This document shows, in pieces, positions 16,753-28,008 of a stretch of 64,000 bases of DNA. A program made the position numbers and the translations under genes. The notes beneath the pieces were generated by a model that did not search any database, was not told the DNA's origin, and saw only the letters and a program-made list of their open reading frames with translations. How positions within the stretch are numbered: the first letter of the stretch is position 1; the number at the start of each line of letters is the position of its first letter. The stretch is from Ectobacillus ponti (GTDB lineage Bacteria; Bacillota; Bacilli; Bacillales; Bacillaceae_G): NCBI RefSeq assembly GCF_024294785.1, contig NZ_JANCLT010000005.1, positions 1 through 64,000 on the forward strand. Reading direction: 5' to 3'.

Positions 16753-17649
16753 ATGGATGTGAACAAGCTGTTACAATTATTCTACGAATATTTACAAATG
16801 GAACGAAACTATTCACAATATACAGTTACAAGCTACCGTGATGACTTGGATCAGTTTGTTATATTTCTGCAGCAGCAAGGGGTTTCAAGCTTTTCTGGTG
16901 TTTCCTATGCGGATGTCAGGATATATCTGACAGAACTTCATCAGAAAAAATTTTCCCGAAAAACTGTTGCACGAAAGCTTTCAAGTATGCGAAGCTTATA
17001 TCGGTTTCTGATGCGCGAGGGCTATTGCCAGGATAATCCCTTTGTGATGGCATCGCTCCCAAAGAGAGAATGGGCGTTGCCCCAATTCCTCTATGAGGAG
17101 GAGCTGGAGCAGCTCTTTGCGGCAGTTGATGGAACGGTGCCGCTCGGCCAGCGTGACTTGGCGTTGTTTGAGCTTCTGTACGCCACAGGCATTCGTGTGG
17201 GAGAGTGCTGTTCGCTGAAGCTGTCTGACGTGGATTTCACAGTCGGGACCGTCTTGGTAATGGGCAAGGGTAAGAAGCAGCGGTATGTACCGTTTGGAAG
17301 CTGCGCGCACGATGCCCTGCAAAACTACATAGAAGATGGAAGAGCGAAGCTGTTAAAGAATGCCCAAGGAGAGACGGCGCTGTTTGTGAATGCCAAGGGG
17401 CGGCCTTTGACAGAGCGCGGCGTGCGTTACGTTCTTCAGCAGACGATTGAAAAGGCGGCTTTGACAATGAAGATCAGCCCGCATACGCTGCGGCACACCT
17501 TTGCCACCCACCTGTTAAATGAGGGGGCGGACCTGCGCGCGGTACAGGAATTGCTCGGACATGCCCAGCTTTCTACAACGCAAATTTACACGCATGTTTC
17601 CAAGGAGAGGCTCCGTTCGGTGTACATGACGCATCATCCGCGTGCATAA
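16753..17649 (+). CDS. xerC: Tyrosine recombinase XerC (CodV)
   Basis: The product has 298 residues if read from ATG 16753, six bases after GGGGTGG; ATG 16750 or GTG 16744 are alternatives. A SAM-like DNA-binding N-terminal domain (about 1-90) precedes the catalytic domain. The active-site set is Arg148 (ATGIRVGE), Lys172 (MGKGKK), His244 and Arg247 (HTLRHTF), His270 (LLGHAQ) and Tyr279 (TQIYTHV). It resolves chromosome dimers at dif together with XerD. It is the first gene of the cod series that leads to hslV, hslU and codY. Confidence 0.95.
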   Translation: MDVNKLLQLFYEYLQMERNYSQYTVTSYRDDLDQFVIFLQQQGVSSFSGVSYADVRIYLTELHQKKFSRKTVARKLSSMRSLYRFLMREGYCQDNPFVMASLPKREWALPQFLYEEELEQLFAAVDGTVPLGQRDLALFELLYATGIRVGECCSLKLSDVDFTVGTVLVMGKGKKQRYVPFGSCAHDALQNYIEDGRAKLLKNAQGETALFVNAKGRPLTERGVRYVLQQTIEKAALTMKISPHTLRHTFATHLLNEGADLRAVQELLGHAQLSTTQIYTHVSKERLRSVYMTHHPRA

Positions 17650-17723
17650 AATGCTAAAAGTGTGATGGGCTCCATAGTTTGGGGAGGGCATGGCGTGTAA
17701 ATTGAAGAAAAGGAGTTTTGACG

Positions 17724-18266
17724 ATGGGACAGTTTCATGCAACTACTATTTTTGCTATTCATCATAAAGGCCAGTGCGCAATGGCTGGCGATGGACAGGT
17801 AACGTTTGGCAATGCTGTTGTGATGAAGCATACCGCACGGAAAGTCCGACGGCTGTTTCAGGGAAAGGTATTGGCGGGATTTGCCGGGTCTGTGGCGGAT
17901 GCATTCACGCTGTTTGAGATGTTTGAAGGCAAGCTTGAGGAATATAACGGCAACCTGCCGCGGGCTTCCGTGGAGCTGGCGAAGCAGTGGCGGGGCGACA
18001 AAATGCTGCGCCAGCTGGAGGCCATGCTGATTGTGATGGATCAAGAGCATTTGCTGCTTGTATCAGGAACCGGCGAAGTGATTGAGCCGGATGACGGCAT
18101 CCTGGCAATTGGTTCGGGCGGCAACTATGCGCTGTCGGCAGGCCGGGCTTTAAAGTCTTATGCGGGTGAGCATTTGTCCGCGAAGGAAATTGCGAAAGCA
18201 AGCCTGGAAATTGCCGGGGACATTTGTGTATATACAAACAACAACATTATTGTGGAAGAACTGTAA
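17724..18266 (+). CDS. hslV: ATP-dependent protease subunit HslV (ClpQ/CodW)
   Basis: The 180-residue subunit is read from ATG 17724, eight bases after AAAGGAG; a TTG six bases upstream is too close to the ribosome site. The N-terminus [12 protein letters not shown] carries a short pro-segment before Thr7, which aligns with Thr1 of mature E. coli HslV; GDGQVTFG and [10 protein letters not shown] follow. B. subtilis CodW has Ser at position 2, whereas here it is Gly, so the nucleophile is presumably Thr7 after processing. It forms the proteolytic dodecamer with HslU. Confidence 0.95.
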   Translation: MGQFHATTIFAIHHKGQCAMAGDGQVTFGNAVVMKHTARKVRRLFQGKVLAGFAGSVADAFTLFEMFEGKLEEYNGNLPRASVELAKQWRGDKMLRQLEAMLIVMDQEHLLLVSGTGEVIEPDDGILAIGSGGNYALSAGRALKSYAGEHLSAKEIAKASLEIAGDICVYTNNNIIVEEL

Positions 18267-18281
18267 AGGGGGAGCATGTAT

Positions 18282-19676
18282 ATGCATCTGCATTTTACTC
18301 CGCGTCAAATTGTTGAGAAGCTGGATCAGTATATTATCGGACAAAGGAGTGCGAAGAAAGCGGTAGCGGTGGCATTGCGCAACCGTTACCGCCGCAGTCT
18401 GCTGGAGGAGTCCCTGCGTGATGAGATCGCCCCGAAAAATATTCTTATGATCGGTCCAACGGGTGTCGGAAAAACAGAAATCGCCCGCCGGCTTGCCAAG
18501 CTGGTTGGCGCTCCCTTTATTAAGGTGGAGGCAACGAAATTTACAGAGGTCGGTTACGTGGGCCGCGATGTGGAATCCATGGTGCGCGACCTCGTGGAGA
18601 CATCCGTCCGCATTGTAAAGGAAGAGAAAATGGCGCGTGTGCAGGAAAAAGCGCAGGAGCAGGCAAACCAGCGACTTATTGAACTGCTTGTTCCGGGAAG
18701 ACAGAAGCAGCAGGGCATGAAAAATCCGCTGGAGATGCTGTTTGGCAGTATGCAGAACCAGCAATCCCCGCAGGACTCCCATCAGGATGATGCGTCGGTT
18801 GCCCAAAAGCGGCGTGAAACGGAATATCGCTTGGCTGCCGGGCTGATGGAGGATGAGTTGGTGACTGTTGAACTGGAAGAGCAGCAGCCGTCCATGTTTG
18901 ATATGTTCCAAGGCACGGGCATGGAGCAAATGGGGACGAATTTTCAGGATGCGCTCGGCAGCTTCATGCCGAAGCGGACGAAAAAGCGGAAGCTGACAGT
19001 GCGGGAAGCCCGTAAGGTATTGGCGAGTGAAGAGGCGCAGCGATTGATTGATATGGATGAGGTTGCGCAGGAAGCTGTGTACCGAGCCGAACAGCTTGGC
19101 ATGATTTTTATTGATGAGATTGATAAGATTGCCGGCAAGAACTCCAACACAGCGGATGTGTCGCGGGAGGGCGTGCAGCGCGATATTCTGCCGATTGTGG
19201 AAGGATCTACAGTCGTGACGAAGTACGGCCCTGTCAAGACAGATCATGTTTTGTTTATCGCAGCGGGCGCCTTCCATATGTCGAAGCCGTCTGATTTAAT
19301 CCCGGAGCTGCAGGGGCGCTTCCCGATCCGGGTTGAACTGACAAAGCTGTCTGCCGATGATTTTGTGAAGATTTTAGTCGAACCTGATAACGCTTTGCTG
19401 AAACAATATCAGGCTTTATTAGGGACAGAAGGTATAGAAATTGAATTTTCAGACGAAGCTATTCATAGAATTGCCGAAATTGCCTATCAAGTGAATCAAA
19501 ATACGGACAATATCGGCGCCAGAAGATTGCATACCGTTATGGAAAAGCTTTTGGAGGATTTATCGTTTGAAGCATCTGAGATTACGCTGGAAAAGGTCAC
19601 AATTACGCCGCAGTATGTAGAGGAGAAACTGGCCGTTATCGCCAAGAACAAGGACGTCAGCCAGTTTATTCTGTAA
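18282..19676 (+). CDS. hslU: ATP-dependent protease ATPase subunit HslU (ClpY/CodX)
   Basis: The 464-residue AAA+ protein starts at ATG 18282, eight to nine bases after the SD AAGGGGGAG; ATG 18276 is too near it. Walker A is GPTGVGKT (58-65), pore motif VGYVGRD, then a charged I-domain with many Gln/Glu (about 110-240), Walker B in [10 protein letters not shown] and sensor region [13 protein letters not shown]. It unfolds substrates for HslV. The gene sits 15 bases after hslV and is followed by codY. Confidence 0.96.
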   Translation: MHLHFTPRQIVEKLDQYIIGQRSAKKAVAVALRNRYRRSLLEESLRDEIAPKNILMIGPTGVGKTEIARRLAKLVGAPFIKVEATKFTEVGYVGRDVESMVRDLVETSVRIVKEEKMARVQEKAQEQANQRLIELLVPGRQKQQGMKNPLEMLFGSMQNQQSPQDSHQDDASVAQKRRETEYRLAAGLMEDELVTVELEEQQPSMFDMFQGTGMEQMGTNFQDALGSFMPKRTKKRKLTVREARKVLASEEAQRLIDMDEVAQEAVYRAEQLGMIFIDEIDKIAGKNSNTADVSREGVQRDILPIVEGSTVVTKYGPVKTDHVLFIAAGAFHMSKPSDLIPELQGRFPIRVELTKLSADDFVKILVEPDNALLKQYQALLGTEGIEIEFSDEAIHRIAEIAYQVNQNTDNIGARRLHTVMEKLLEDLSFEASEITLEKVTITPQYVEEKLAVIAKNKDVSQFIL

Positions 19677-19731
19677 AGGCGGCACCTGGGCCGGCATACA
19701 TGGAAATACAATGTAGGAGGAAGTTCGAAGC

Positions 19732-20511
19732 ATGGAACTATTAGACAAAACAAGGAAAATTAATGCGCTGCTGCAGCAGGCTGCGGGAAAACCGGTAAAC
19801 TTCAGAGAGATGGCAGATACACTTTGCGGAGTGATTGAAGCAAATGTATTCATCGTCAGCCGCCGAGGCAAGCTGTTGGGCTATGCGGTGCATCAGCAGA
19901 TTGAGAACGAGCGGATGAAGCGGATGCTGGCTGAGCGGCAGTTCCCGGAGGAATATACAAACAGCCTATCCCATATTACAGAAACGTCGCCAAACCTGCC
20001 GATCGGCAGCGAATACACAGCTTTTCCGGTTGAAAACCGCGAGCTCTTTGAAGAGGGCTTGACGACTGTCGTGCCGATTGTAGGCGGTGGGGAGCGCTTG
20101 GGCACACTCGTGCTGGCGCGCTTAAGCGAGCAGTTCTTAAACGACGATCTCATTTTGGCTGAATATGGCGCGACTGTAGTCGGCATGGAGATCCTGCGGG
20201 AAAAGGCGGAAGAGATTGAAGAGGAAGCGCGCAGCAAAGCGGTTGTGCAAATGGCGATCAGCTCCTTGTCTTACAGTGAACTGGAAGCAATTGAACATAT
20301 TTTTGATGAGCTGAAAGGCATGGAAGGCTTGCTGGTTGCCAGCAAAATTGCCGACCGCGTCGGCATCACCCGCTCTGTAATCGTCAACGCGCTCCGCAAG
20401 CTGGAAAGCGCAGGCGTCATTGAATCCCGCTCTCTGGGCATGAAGGGCACCTACATCAAAGTCCTGAACGACAAGTTCCTGCAGGAGCTTGCGAAGCTGA
20501 AAGCAAACTGA
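19732..20511 (+). CDS. codY: GTP- and branched-chain-amino-acid-sensing repressor CodY
   Basis: This 259-residue regulator starts after TAGGAGG. The N-terminal GAF domain (about 1-155) binds isoleucine and valine. The C-terminal winged helix includes [20 protein letters not shown]. CodY represses amino-acid uptake and biosynthesis, competence and other genes in rich medium. It ends the xerC-hslVU-codY series, and a strong terminator follows. In B. subtilis the flagellar fla/che operon begins right after codY; here rpsB follows directly. Confidence 0.97.
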   Translation: MELLDKTRKINALLQQAAGKPVNFREMADTLCGVIEANVFIVSRRGKLLGYAVHQQIENERMKRMLAERQFPEEYTNSLSHITETSPNLPIGSEYTAFPVENRELFEEGLTTVVPIVGGGERLGTLVLARLSEQFLNDDLILAEYGATVVGMEILREKAEEIEEEARSKAVVQMAISSLSYSELEAIEHIFDELKGMEGLLVASKIADRVGITRSVIVNALRKLESAGVIESRSLGMKGTYIKVLNDKFLQELAKLKAN

Positions 20512-20515
20512 GATT

Positions 20516-21450
<935 letters not shown>

Positions 21451-21458
21451 CATGGCGG

Positions 21459-21497
21459 AAAGGTGATAAGAGGTTGAGCCTTTTATCACCTTTTTTA
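21459..21497 (+). terminator. Terminator between rpsB and tsf
   Basis: A stem of about 15 bp (21459-21473 with 21479-21494, one wobble) with a T-run at its 3' end. Partial read-through would serve tsf. Confidence 0.75.
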
Positions 21498-21580
21498 CAA
21501 ATGTCCGTGTTTCTCTTTTGTGAAAAGAGAGCATGATAAATAAGTAGCACCTGCTATACATACACAGGAGGATGAAAACA

Positions 21581-22468
21581 ATGGCTATTACTGCACAAAT
21601 GGTAAAAGAACTGCGCGAAGCGACTGGCGCAGGCATGATGGACTGCAAAAAAGCATTGACAGAAACAAACGGCGACATGGAAAAAGCAGTTGACTACCTT
21701 CGCGAAAAGGGTATCGCAAAAGCTGCAAAGAAAGCTGACCGCATCGCGGCTGAAGGCTTGACTTATATCGCAACACAAGGCAACGAAGCAGTTATTCTGG
21801 AGGTAAACTCCGAAACAGACTTCGTGGCAAAGAACGAAGGCTTCCAGGCGCTGACAAAGGAATTGGCAGCACACCTGCTGACACAAAAGCCTGCTACTGT
21901 TGAAGAAGCACTGGCACAAACAATGGAAAACGGTGTGACAGTTGACCACCACATCAACACTGCAATTGCAAAAATCGGCGAGAAGCTGACGCTTCGCCGC
22001 TTTGAAATTGTAACAAAGACAGATGCAGACGCATTTGGCGCGTACCTGCACATGGGCGGACGCATCGGCGTATTGGTAACTCTTGCAGGCACTACAGAAG
22101 AGTCTGTTGCAAAAGATGTTGCTATGCACATTGCGGCTGTAAACCCGAAATACATCGATCGTTCTGCTGTAACAGCTGAAGAAATTGAGCGTGAGCGTCA
22201 AGTTCTGACACAGCAGGCACTGAACGAAGGCAAGCCTGAAAACATCGTTGCGAAGATGGTAGAAGGCCGCCTTGGCAAGTATTTCGAAGATATCTGCCTG
22301 GTTGACCAAGCATTCGTTAAGGATCCAGATGTGAAAGTGGGCAAGTATGTTGCTTCTAAAGGCGCAAGCGTGAAGTCTTTCGTACGCTACGCAGTAGGTG
22401 AAGGTATTGAGAAGCGTCAAGATAACTTCGCAGAAGAAGTAATGAACCAAGTAAGAGGCAACAACTAA
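21581..22468 (+). CDS. tsf: Elongation factor Ts
   Basis: The 295-residue factor starts at ATG 21581 after AGGAGG; the ATG at 21572 lies in the SD. The N-terminal UBA-like domain reads [19 protein letters not shown]. The EF-Tu contact motif [11 protein letters not shown] and two core subdomains follow. It exchanges GDP for GTP on EF-Tu. Codon use is strongly biased (AAA, GAA, GCA, CGT), as expected for a highly expressed gene. No convincing separate promoter was found in the 83-base gap. Confidence 0.97.
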   Translation: MAITAQMVKELREATGAGMMDCKKALTETNGDMEKAVDYLREKGIAKAAKKADRIAAEGLTYIATQGNEAVILEVNSETDFVAKNEGFQALTKELAAHLLTQKPATVEEALAQTMENGVTVDHHINTAIAKIGEKLTLRRFEIVTKTDADAFGAYLHMGGRIGVLVTLAGTTEESVAKDVAMHIAAVNPKYIDRSAVTAEEIERERQVLTQQALNEGKPENIVAKMVEGRLGKYFEDICLVDQAFVKDPDVKVGKYVASKGASVKSFVRYAVGEGIEKRQDNFAEEVMNQVRGNN

Positions 22469-22475
22469 GATGAAC

Positions 22476-22502
22476 GAGGGGACACTATGTGTTCCCTTTT
22501 TT
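22476..22502 (+). terminator. Terminator of tsf
   Basis: GGGGACAC and GTGTTCCC form an 8-bp stem with one wobble around TAT, followed by six T. Confidence 0.75.
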
Positions 22503-22510
22503 AAAAGATT

Positions 22511-22559
22511 AGAAAAGCAGGATGTTTCCGGGCCGCGGGCCCTGGCAATCTGTTTTTCT
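22511..22559 (+). other. Hairpin in the pyrH leader
   Basis: AGAAAAGCAG (22511-22520) pairs along 10 positions, one wobble, with 22550-22559. A GC-rich hairpin GGGCC-GCG-GGCCC (22530-22542) sits at its top. The whole element lies between the tsf terminator and the pyrH SD and has no downstream T-run of its own. Confidence 0.4.
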
Positions 22560-22591
22560 GCAGGAATGAATATATTGCATGGAGGTTCATG

Positions 22592-23314
22592 ATGAGTGAA
22601 GCAAAATATAAGCGCGTCGTGCTGAAGCTGAGCGGGGAAGCGCTGGCGGGCGACCACGGTTTTGGAATTAAACCTGCAGTCATCAAATCAATTGCTGAGC
22701 AAGTAAAGGAAATTGCGGAGCTTGGCGTGGAGGTTGCGGTTGTTGTGGGAGGCGGAAACATCTGGCGCGGCAAGACCGGCAGCGAAATGGGAATGGACCG
22801 TGCGACGGCTGATTATATGGGGATGCTGGCCACTGTAATGAACTCTCTGGCTCTGCAGGACAGCCTGGAGAACCTTGGGATTGCAACACGTGTGCAAACC
22901 TCTATTGAAATGCGGCAGGTAGCAGAGCCGTATATCCGCCGCAAGGCAATCCGCCACTTGGAAAAGAAGCGCGTTGTCATCTTCGCGGCCGGAACAGGCA
23001 ATCCATACTTCTCAACAGATACAACAGCAGCACTCCGTGCGGCGGAAATTGAAGCAGATGTCATTTTAATGGCGAAAAACAATGTGGATGGCGTATACAC
23101 GGCTGATCCGACAGTGGATGAAACAGCAACAAAGTATGAATCACTTACATACCTGGATGTGCTGAAGGAAGGCCTTGGCGTAATGGATTCTACTGCCTCG
23201 TCTCTATGCATGGATAACGATATCCCGCTGATCGTATTCTCAATTATGGAAGAAGGAAACATTAAGCGCGCCGTTCTCGGCGACAATATCGGAACAATTG
23301 TAAGGGGGAAATGA
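22592..23314 (+). CDS. pyrH: UMP kinase
   Basis: The 240-residue amino-acid-kinase-family enzyme starts at ATG 22592 (six bases after GGAGG; ATG 22589 is adjacent). Motifs include [37 protein letters not shown] and [16 protein letters not shown]. It phosphorylates UMP to UDP as a hexamer, normally GTP-activated and UTP-inhibited. It overlaps the start region of frr, matching the conserved tsf-pyrH-frr order. Confidence 0.96.
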   Translation: MSEAKYKRVVLKLSGEALAGDHGFGIKPAVIKSIAEQVKEIAELGVEVAVVVGGGNIWRGKTGSEMGMDRATADYMGMLATVMNSLALQDSLENLGIATRVQTSIEMRQVAEPYIRRKAIRHLEKKRVVIFAAGTGNPYFSTDTTAALRAAEIEADVILMAKNNVDGVYTADPTVDETATKYESLTYLDVLKEGLGVMDSTASSLCMDNDIPLIVFSIMEEGNIKRAVLGDNIGTIVRGK

Positions 23315-23316
23315 TA

Positions 23317-23874
23317 ATGGCACAACAAGTGTTGAAGGCGGCAAAAGAAAAAATGGATAAGGCAATTTCCGCATACACACGGGAATTGGCATCTATTCGC
23401 GCTGGCCGTGCGAGTGCAAATGTGTTGGAGAAAATCACTGTAGACTACTACGGTGCGCCGACTCCGGTTATTCAGTTGGCGAACATTACGGTTCCGGAAG
23501 CACGCATGCTGACAATTCAGCCATATGATAAGTCTTCCTTGAAGGACATCGAAAAGGCTATTATGATGTCTGATCTGGGCTTAAACCCGACGAATGACGG
23601 AAGCATTATCCGTCTTGTGTTCCCGGCTCTTACCGAGGAACGACGCCGTGACCTGGTGAAGAGCGTCAAGAAGTCTGCTGAAGAAGCAAAGGTGGCCATC
23701 CGCAATATCCGCCGTGATGCGAACGATGATTTGAAGAAGCTGGAGAAGAACGGGGATATCACAGAAGATGACCTGCGCGGCTACAGCGATGATATCCAGA
23801 AGGAAACGGATAAGCATATCGCAAAAATCGACGATATTACAAAGAACAAAGAAAAAGAAATTTTGGAAGTTTAA
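23317..23874 (+). CDS. frr: Ribosome recycling factor
   Basis: The 185-residue protein starts at ATG 23317, eight bases after AAGGGGG; the ATG at 23311 is too close. It shows the RRF signature [32 protein letters not shown] and the C-terminal helix [13 protein letters not shown]. It splits post-termination ribosomes with EF-G. A short terminator-like hairpin follows. Confidence 0.97.
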   Translation: MAQQVLKAAKEKMDKAISAYTRELASIRAGRASANVLEKITVDYYGAPTPVIQLANITVPEARMLTIQPYDKSSLKDIEKAIMMSDLGLNPTNDGSIIRLVFPALTEERRRDLVKSVKKSAEEAKVAIRNIRRDANDDLKKLEKNGDITEDDLRGYSDDIQKETDKHIAKIDDITKNKEKEILEV

Positions 23875-23884
23875 GGCGCTGCAT

Positions 23885-23910
23885 GACCCTCTGCACAAGG
23901 GGGTCTTTTT
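23885..23910 (+). terminator. Short terminator after frr
   Basis: GACCC (23885-23889) pairs with GGGTC (23901-23905), followed by TTTTT. The stem is weak, so read-through into uppS is likely. Confidence 0.5.
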
Positions 23911-23951
23911 ACACTTTTACGGAATATGTGTGCTCGTGGAGGGTTTACATG

Positions 23952-24731
23952 ATGTTAAAGAGATTTTCCTTTTTAAAGGACAAAGCGAATGCATCGTTTC
24001 AAGATCTTGTTGCAGAAGCGAAGCAACGGGAAATTCCGGAGCATATTGCCATTATTATGGACGGAAACGGACGCTGGGCAAAGCGGAGAGCATTGCCGCG
24101 GGTGGCCGGGCACCACGAGGGAATGAAGGTAGTGCGCAAAATTACGAAGTTTGCCAGTGAGCTTGGTGTGAAGGTTCTGACCTTATATGCCTTTTCCACG
24201 GAAAATTGGAAACGCCCGAAGCCGGAAGTGGAATATTTGATGAAGCTGCCGCAGGAGTTTCTCGGTACGTTTCTTCCGGAGCTTGTAAGCGAGAATGTTC
24301 AGGTGCGCCTCATGGGGCATAAGGAAGGGCTGCCTGCCCATACACTTGCCGCTGTAGAGAGAGCGATGGCTGAAACAGCTCATAACACCGGAATGGTTTT
24401 AAACTTTGCCTTAAACTATGGAAGTCGTGATGAAATGGTTTATGCGGTGAAAAACTTGGTTACAGATAGTATAGAGGGAAAATTCACTGCAGAGGACGTT
24501 ACCGAACAGCTCCTGTCATCTTATCTCATGACAAGCAGTCTCCCTGTTCAGGATCCGGATTTGTTGATCCGCACAAGCGGAGAGATCCGGATCAGCAATT
24601 TCATGCTTTGGCAGATTGCGTATACGGAGCTTTGGTTTACAGAGGATTATTGGCCGGATTTTACGGAAGCACATTTGCTTGAGGCTGTAATGAGCTTTCA
24701 AAAGCGCGGACGCAGATTCGGCGGTGTCTAA
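23952..24731 (+). CDS. uppS: Undecaprenyl diphosphate synthase (cis-prenyltransferase)
   Basis: The 259-residue enzyme starts at ATG 23952 (or 23949) after GGAGGG. Catalytic Asp37 is in IIMDGNGRWAKRR, followed by AGHHEGMK, LYAFSTENWKRP and the C-terminal RTSGEIRISNFMLWQ. It builds the C55 lipid carrier for peptidoglycan and teichoic acids from isoprene units. dxr, two genes downstream, supplies those units by the MEP pathway. Confidence 0.96.
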   Translation: MLKRFSFLKDKANASFQDLVAEAKQREIPEHIAIIMDGNGRWAKRRALPRVAGHHEGMKVVRKITKFASELGVKVLTLYAFSTENWKRPKPEVEYLMKLPQEFLGTFLPELVSENVQVRLMGHKEGLPAHTLAAVERAMAETAHNTGMVLNFALNYGSRDEMVYAVKNLVTDSIEGKFTAEDVTEQLLSSYLMTSSLPVQDPDLLIRTSGEIRISNFMLWQIAYTELWFTEDYWPDFTEAHLLEAVMSFQKRGRRFGGV

Positions 24732-24751
24732 GAAAGAGAGGTTATAGCAAG

Positions 24752-25546
24752 ATGAAGCAACGAATTATTACGGGGGTTGTGGCAGCTGCTTTGTTCATTC
24801 CGATTGTCTGGTCGGGCGGATGGCTGTTCACTGCACTGGTGTATGTGCTGGCGTCCATCGGGCTGTATGAGCTTGTCCGGATGAAAAAGCTGCCTGTACT
24901 CTCGGTGCCGGCCCTGCTGGCAGCCGCGTTGCTTTGGGTGATTCTCATTCCGGGCGGATCATTCCAAGACAGCACCTTTACAGGACTGCATTGGTCCAAA
25001 GTGGACATAACATTTTTGGTTGTGCTGCTGCTCTTATCATATACAGTTCTGTCCAAGAATACATTTACTTTTGATGATGCCGCATTTCTGCTGCTGTCCA
25101 CTCTATATGTGGCACTCGGCTTCTACTATCTGAATGAAACAAGAATAGAAGGAATCCGCAATATTCTCTATGCTCTCTTTGTCATTTGGGCAACCGATTC
25201 AGGGGCATATTTTATTGGAAAAGCAGTAGGGAAACGAAAGCTTTGGCCGGAAATCAGCCCGAATAAAACGGTGGAAGGTTCGATTGGCGGCGTGATATGC
25301 GCCATTGTGGTTGCTTTCATCTATCAGCTGTTCCTGCCGATTTGGGACAGTGCCGCTGCTGTTGTTCTTGTCACTGCGGTGGTCTCTGTCTGCGGACAGC
25401 TTGGCGACTTGGTGCAGTCTGCGTATAAGCGCCATTACGGTGTAAAGGATTCCGGCAACATTTTGCCGGGGCATGGCGGAATTTTGGACCGGCTGGACAG
25501 CCTTATTTTCGTGCTGCCGCTTTTACACCTGCTTCGTTTCTTTTAA
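24752..25546 (+). CDS. cdsA: Phosphatidate cytidylyltransferase
   Basis: This 264-residue membrane enzyme has seven to eight hydrophobic segments. The C-terminal family signature runs SAYKRHYGVKDSG...PGHGGILDRLDS. It makes CDP-diacylglycerol for phospholipid synthesis. It begins 20 bases after uppS and 24 bases before dxr, forming the uppS-cdsA-dxr-rseP-proS operon. Confidence 0.96.
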   Translation: MKQRIITGVVAAALFIPIVWSGGWLFTALVYVLASIGLYELVRMKKLPVLSVPALLAAALLWVILIPGGSFQDSTFTGLHWSKVDITFLVVLLLLSYTVLSKNTFTFDDAAFLLLSTLYVALGFYYLNETRIEGIRNILYALFVIWATDSGAYFIGKAVGKRKLWPEISPNKTVEGSIGGVICAIVVAFIYQLFLPIWDSAAAVVLVTAVVSVCGQLGDLVQSAYKRHYGVKDSGNILPGHGGILDRLDSLIFVLPLLHLLRFF

Positions 25547-25570
25547 TGTGTTGTACAAGGAGCTGGAATC

Positions 25571-26713
25571 ATGAAAAGAATTAGTTTGCTCGGAGCAAGC
25601 GGCTCAATAGGAACGCAAACATTGGATATTATTCGCCTGCACCCGGAGCAATTTCAGTTGACGGCCTTTTCGGTGGGCCGCAACATTGAATTTGCCGCAA
25701 AGGTGATTGCGGAGTTCGGACCGGATCTTGTATCCGTACAGCGGAGAGAAGATTTGGACCGGCTGCGGCCATTCCTTGCCCATACAAAGGCGGTGTACGG
25801 CGAGAATGGACTGCTGGAGGTGGCGCTGCACCCGGACAGCAGCCTTTTGGTGAATGCCGTTGTCGGCAGCGTGGGGCTTGTGCCGACGCTGGGAGCCATT
25901 GAGGCAGGAAAAACAATTGCGATTGCGAATAAGGAAACACTTGTAACAGCGGGCCATCTCGTCACAGAGGCGGCACGCCGGCATGGAGTGGATTTGCTTC
26001 CGGTGGATAGCGAGCATTCGGCTATTTTCCAAGCCTTGAACGGGGAAGATGAGAAGCGTATTTCAAGACTCATCTTAACTGCTTCAGGCGGCAGCTTCCG
26101 TGATCAGACAAGGGCGGATTTGGAAAGCGTAACGCTGGAGGATGCTTTAAAGCATCCAAATTGGTCCATGGGTTCAAAAATCACCATTGATTCTGCTACA
26201 ATGATGAATAAGGGACTTGAAGTAATTGAGGCTCATTGGCTGTTCGGTCTTCCCTACAACCAAATTGATGTGGTGCTACATAAGGAAAGCATTATCCACT
26301 CCATGGTGGAGTTTGTGGACCGGAGTGTGATGGCCCAACTGGGCACGCCTGATATGCGTGTGCCGATCCAGTATGCGCTGACTTATCCGGACCGGCTTCC
26401 GCTGCCTGATGCAAAGCAGCTGCAGCTGTGGGAAATTGGCACTCTTCATTTTCAACAGATGGATCTGGAGCGGTTCCGCTGCTTGCGCTTTGCCTATGAG
26501 GCAGGCAGAATGGGCGGCAGTCTGCCGACCGTTATGAACGCAGCAAATGAAGCTGCAGTAGAAGCGTTCTTGCAACGTAAAATCAGTTTCTTGCAGATTG
26601 AAGAATTGATTGAGCAGGCAATGTACCATCACACTGTATGTCCAAATCCAGGTCTTGAGGAAATCAGGGAGATTGATGCGGCAGCCAGACGGTACGTGAT
26701 GGGACAAATTTAA
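25571..26713 (+). CDS. dxr: 1-deoxy-D-xylulose-5-phosphate reductoisomerase
   Basis: The 380-residue enzyme starts after AAGGAGCTGG. NADPH loop [12 protein letters not shown], then [12 protein letters not shown], the metal-binding [11 protein letters not shown], and SGGSFRD / [23 protein letters not shown] in two blocks. It converts DXP to MEP, the committed step of bacterial isoprenoid synthesis. All recognised catalytic segments are intact. Confidence 0.97.
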   Translation: MKRISLLGASGSIGTQTLDIIRLHPEQFQLTAFSVGRNIEFAAKVIAEFGPDLVSVQRREDLDRLRPFLAHTKAVYGENGLLEVALHPDSSLLVNAVVGSVGLVPTLGAIEAGKTIAIANKETLVTAGHLVTEAARRHGVDLLPVDSEHSAIFQALNGEDEKRISRLILTASGGSFRDQTRADLESVTLEDALKHPNWSMGSKITIDSATMMNKGLEVIEAHWLFGLPYNQIDVVLHKESIIHSMVEFVDRSVMAQLGTPDMRVPIQYALTYPDRLPLPDAKQLQLWEIGTLHFQQMDLERFRCLRFAYEAGRMGGSLPTVMNAANEAAVEAFLQRKISFLQIEELIEQAMYHHTVCPNPGLEEIREIDAAARRYVMGQI

Positions 26714-26730
26714 CAAAGGTGGTTATCGAT

Positions 26731-27987
26731 TTGAACACAGCGATTGCCTTTATCTTAATTTTCGGTGCGCTCGTATTCTTTCATGAGCTGGGACATTTGT
26801 ATTTTGCAAAGCGTGCGGGCATTCTTTGCCGTGAATTCGCAATCGGTTTTGGACCCAAATTGTTTTCCTTCACGAAGAATGAGACTGTCTATACCATCCG
26901 TTTGCTGCCGCTTGGCGGCTATGTCCGCATGGCTGGCGAAGACCCGGAGACCATTGAGCTGAAGCCGGGCTCAAAGGCCGCGCTTTTGCTGGATGAAGGC
27001 GGGAAGGTTACAAAAATTATTTTGGACAATCGCGACAAGTATCCACAGGCCCGGGTGGTGGAGGTTGAGCATGCAGATTTGGAGCATGCGCTCACAATCA
27101 AGGCATATGAGGAATACGAGGATGAGGCACAAATCTTTCGCGTCAGTGAAAAGGCACAGTTTGTGTCCGGAGGAGAAGAAACACAGATTGCCCCTTATAA
27201 CCGCCAATTTGGCTCCAAGACATTGGGGCAGCGTGCACTGGCCATCTTTGCCGGCCCGGCCATGAACTTTGTGCTTGCCTTTCTGCTGTTTGTCATTATC
27301 GGCCTCGTACAGGGAATTCCGGTGAATAAACCGATTATCGGTGAGCTTGTAGCCGGAAGCGCCGGGGCAAAAGCCGGCTTGCAGCACGGGGATGTCATTC
27401 AGTCCATTAACGGCACGCCGACTGAGACATGGACAGATATCACCACGCTCATTCGCAAGAATCCCGGCCAGGAAATCACCATGGAATTGCAGCGGAATGG
27501 CAAAAGCATGAGCCTGCAAGTAACGCCGGCTGCCGAGAAGGAAGGCAAGGAAACAGTCGGCCGCCTTGGCGTATACGGGCCGGTGGAAAAATCCCTGCTC
27601 GGATCTGTCCAATCAGGCGCTGAGCAGACGTATAAGTGGACGAAGCTTGTGTTTGTGTCGCTTATACAGCTCGTAACGGGCCAATTTTCGATTGATGCGC
27701 TGTCCGGCCCGGTCGGCATTTACAACTTGACCGGCAAGGTGGCGGAATCCGGGTCGATTAACCTGCTTGGGTTAACGGCTGCACTGAGCATCAACCTTGG
27801 ACTGTTCAATTTGCTTCCGTTCCCAGCTTTGGACGGTGGGCGGCTCTTGTTTTTTGCAATTGAGGCATTGCGCGGCAAGCCGATTGACCGGCATAAGGAA
27901 GGGCTTGTCCATTTCATCGGCTTTGCTTTGCTGATGCTGCTCATGCTGGTTGTAACATGGAATGATATTAAGAAGTTTTTCCTATAG
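26731..27987 (+). CDS. rseP: Site-2 zinc metalloprotease RseP (RasP)
   Basis: The 418-residue membrane protease is read from TTG 26731, eight bases after AAAGGTGG; the GTG at 26719 is inside that ribosome site. It has the zinc motif HELGH in the first membrane segment, a PDZ domain (about 195-280), and the third metal ligand in FPALDGGR near the C-terminus. RasP cleaves anti-sigma factor RsiW, FtsL and signal-peptide remnants within the membrane. There are three to four hydrophobic segments, as in the family. Confidence 0.95.
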   Translation: MNTAIAFILIFGALVFFHELGHLYFAKRAGILCREFAIGFGPKLFSFTKNETVYTIRLLPLGGYVRMAGEDPETIELKPGSKAALLLDEGGKVTKIILDNRDKYPQARVVEVEHADLEHALTIKAYEEYEDEAQIFRVSEKAQFVSGGEETQIAPYNRQFGSKTLGQRALAIFAGPAMNFVLAFLLFVIIGLVQGIPVNKPIIGELVAGSAGAKAGLQHGDVIQSINGTPTETWTDITTLIRKNPGQEITMELQRNGKSMSLQVTPAAEKEGKETVGRLGVYGPVEKSLLGSVQSGAEQTYKWTKLVFVSLIQLVTGQFSIDALSGPVGIYNLTGKVAESGSINLLGLTAALSINLGLFNLLPFPALDGGRLLFFAIEALRGKPIDRHKEGLVHFIGFALLMLLMLVVTWNDIKKFFL

Positions 27988-28008
27988 AAAAAGAGGTGTA
28001 CATGAGAG

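Noticed and set aside
17718-17720. TTG as start of hslV, giving Thr at position 2
   Set aside because: Only two bases separate it from the AAAGGAG ribosome site; ATG at 17724 has the correct spacing.
18150-19277. A 375-codon minus-strand frame opposite hslU
   Set aside because: No start signal or family resemblance, and hslU is fully intact on the plus strand.
21554-22657. A 367-codon minus-strand frame opposite tsf
   Set aside because: Cys/Phe/Leu-rich translation with no domain; it arises from the strong codon bias of tsf on the other strand.
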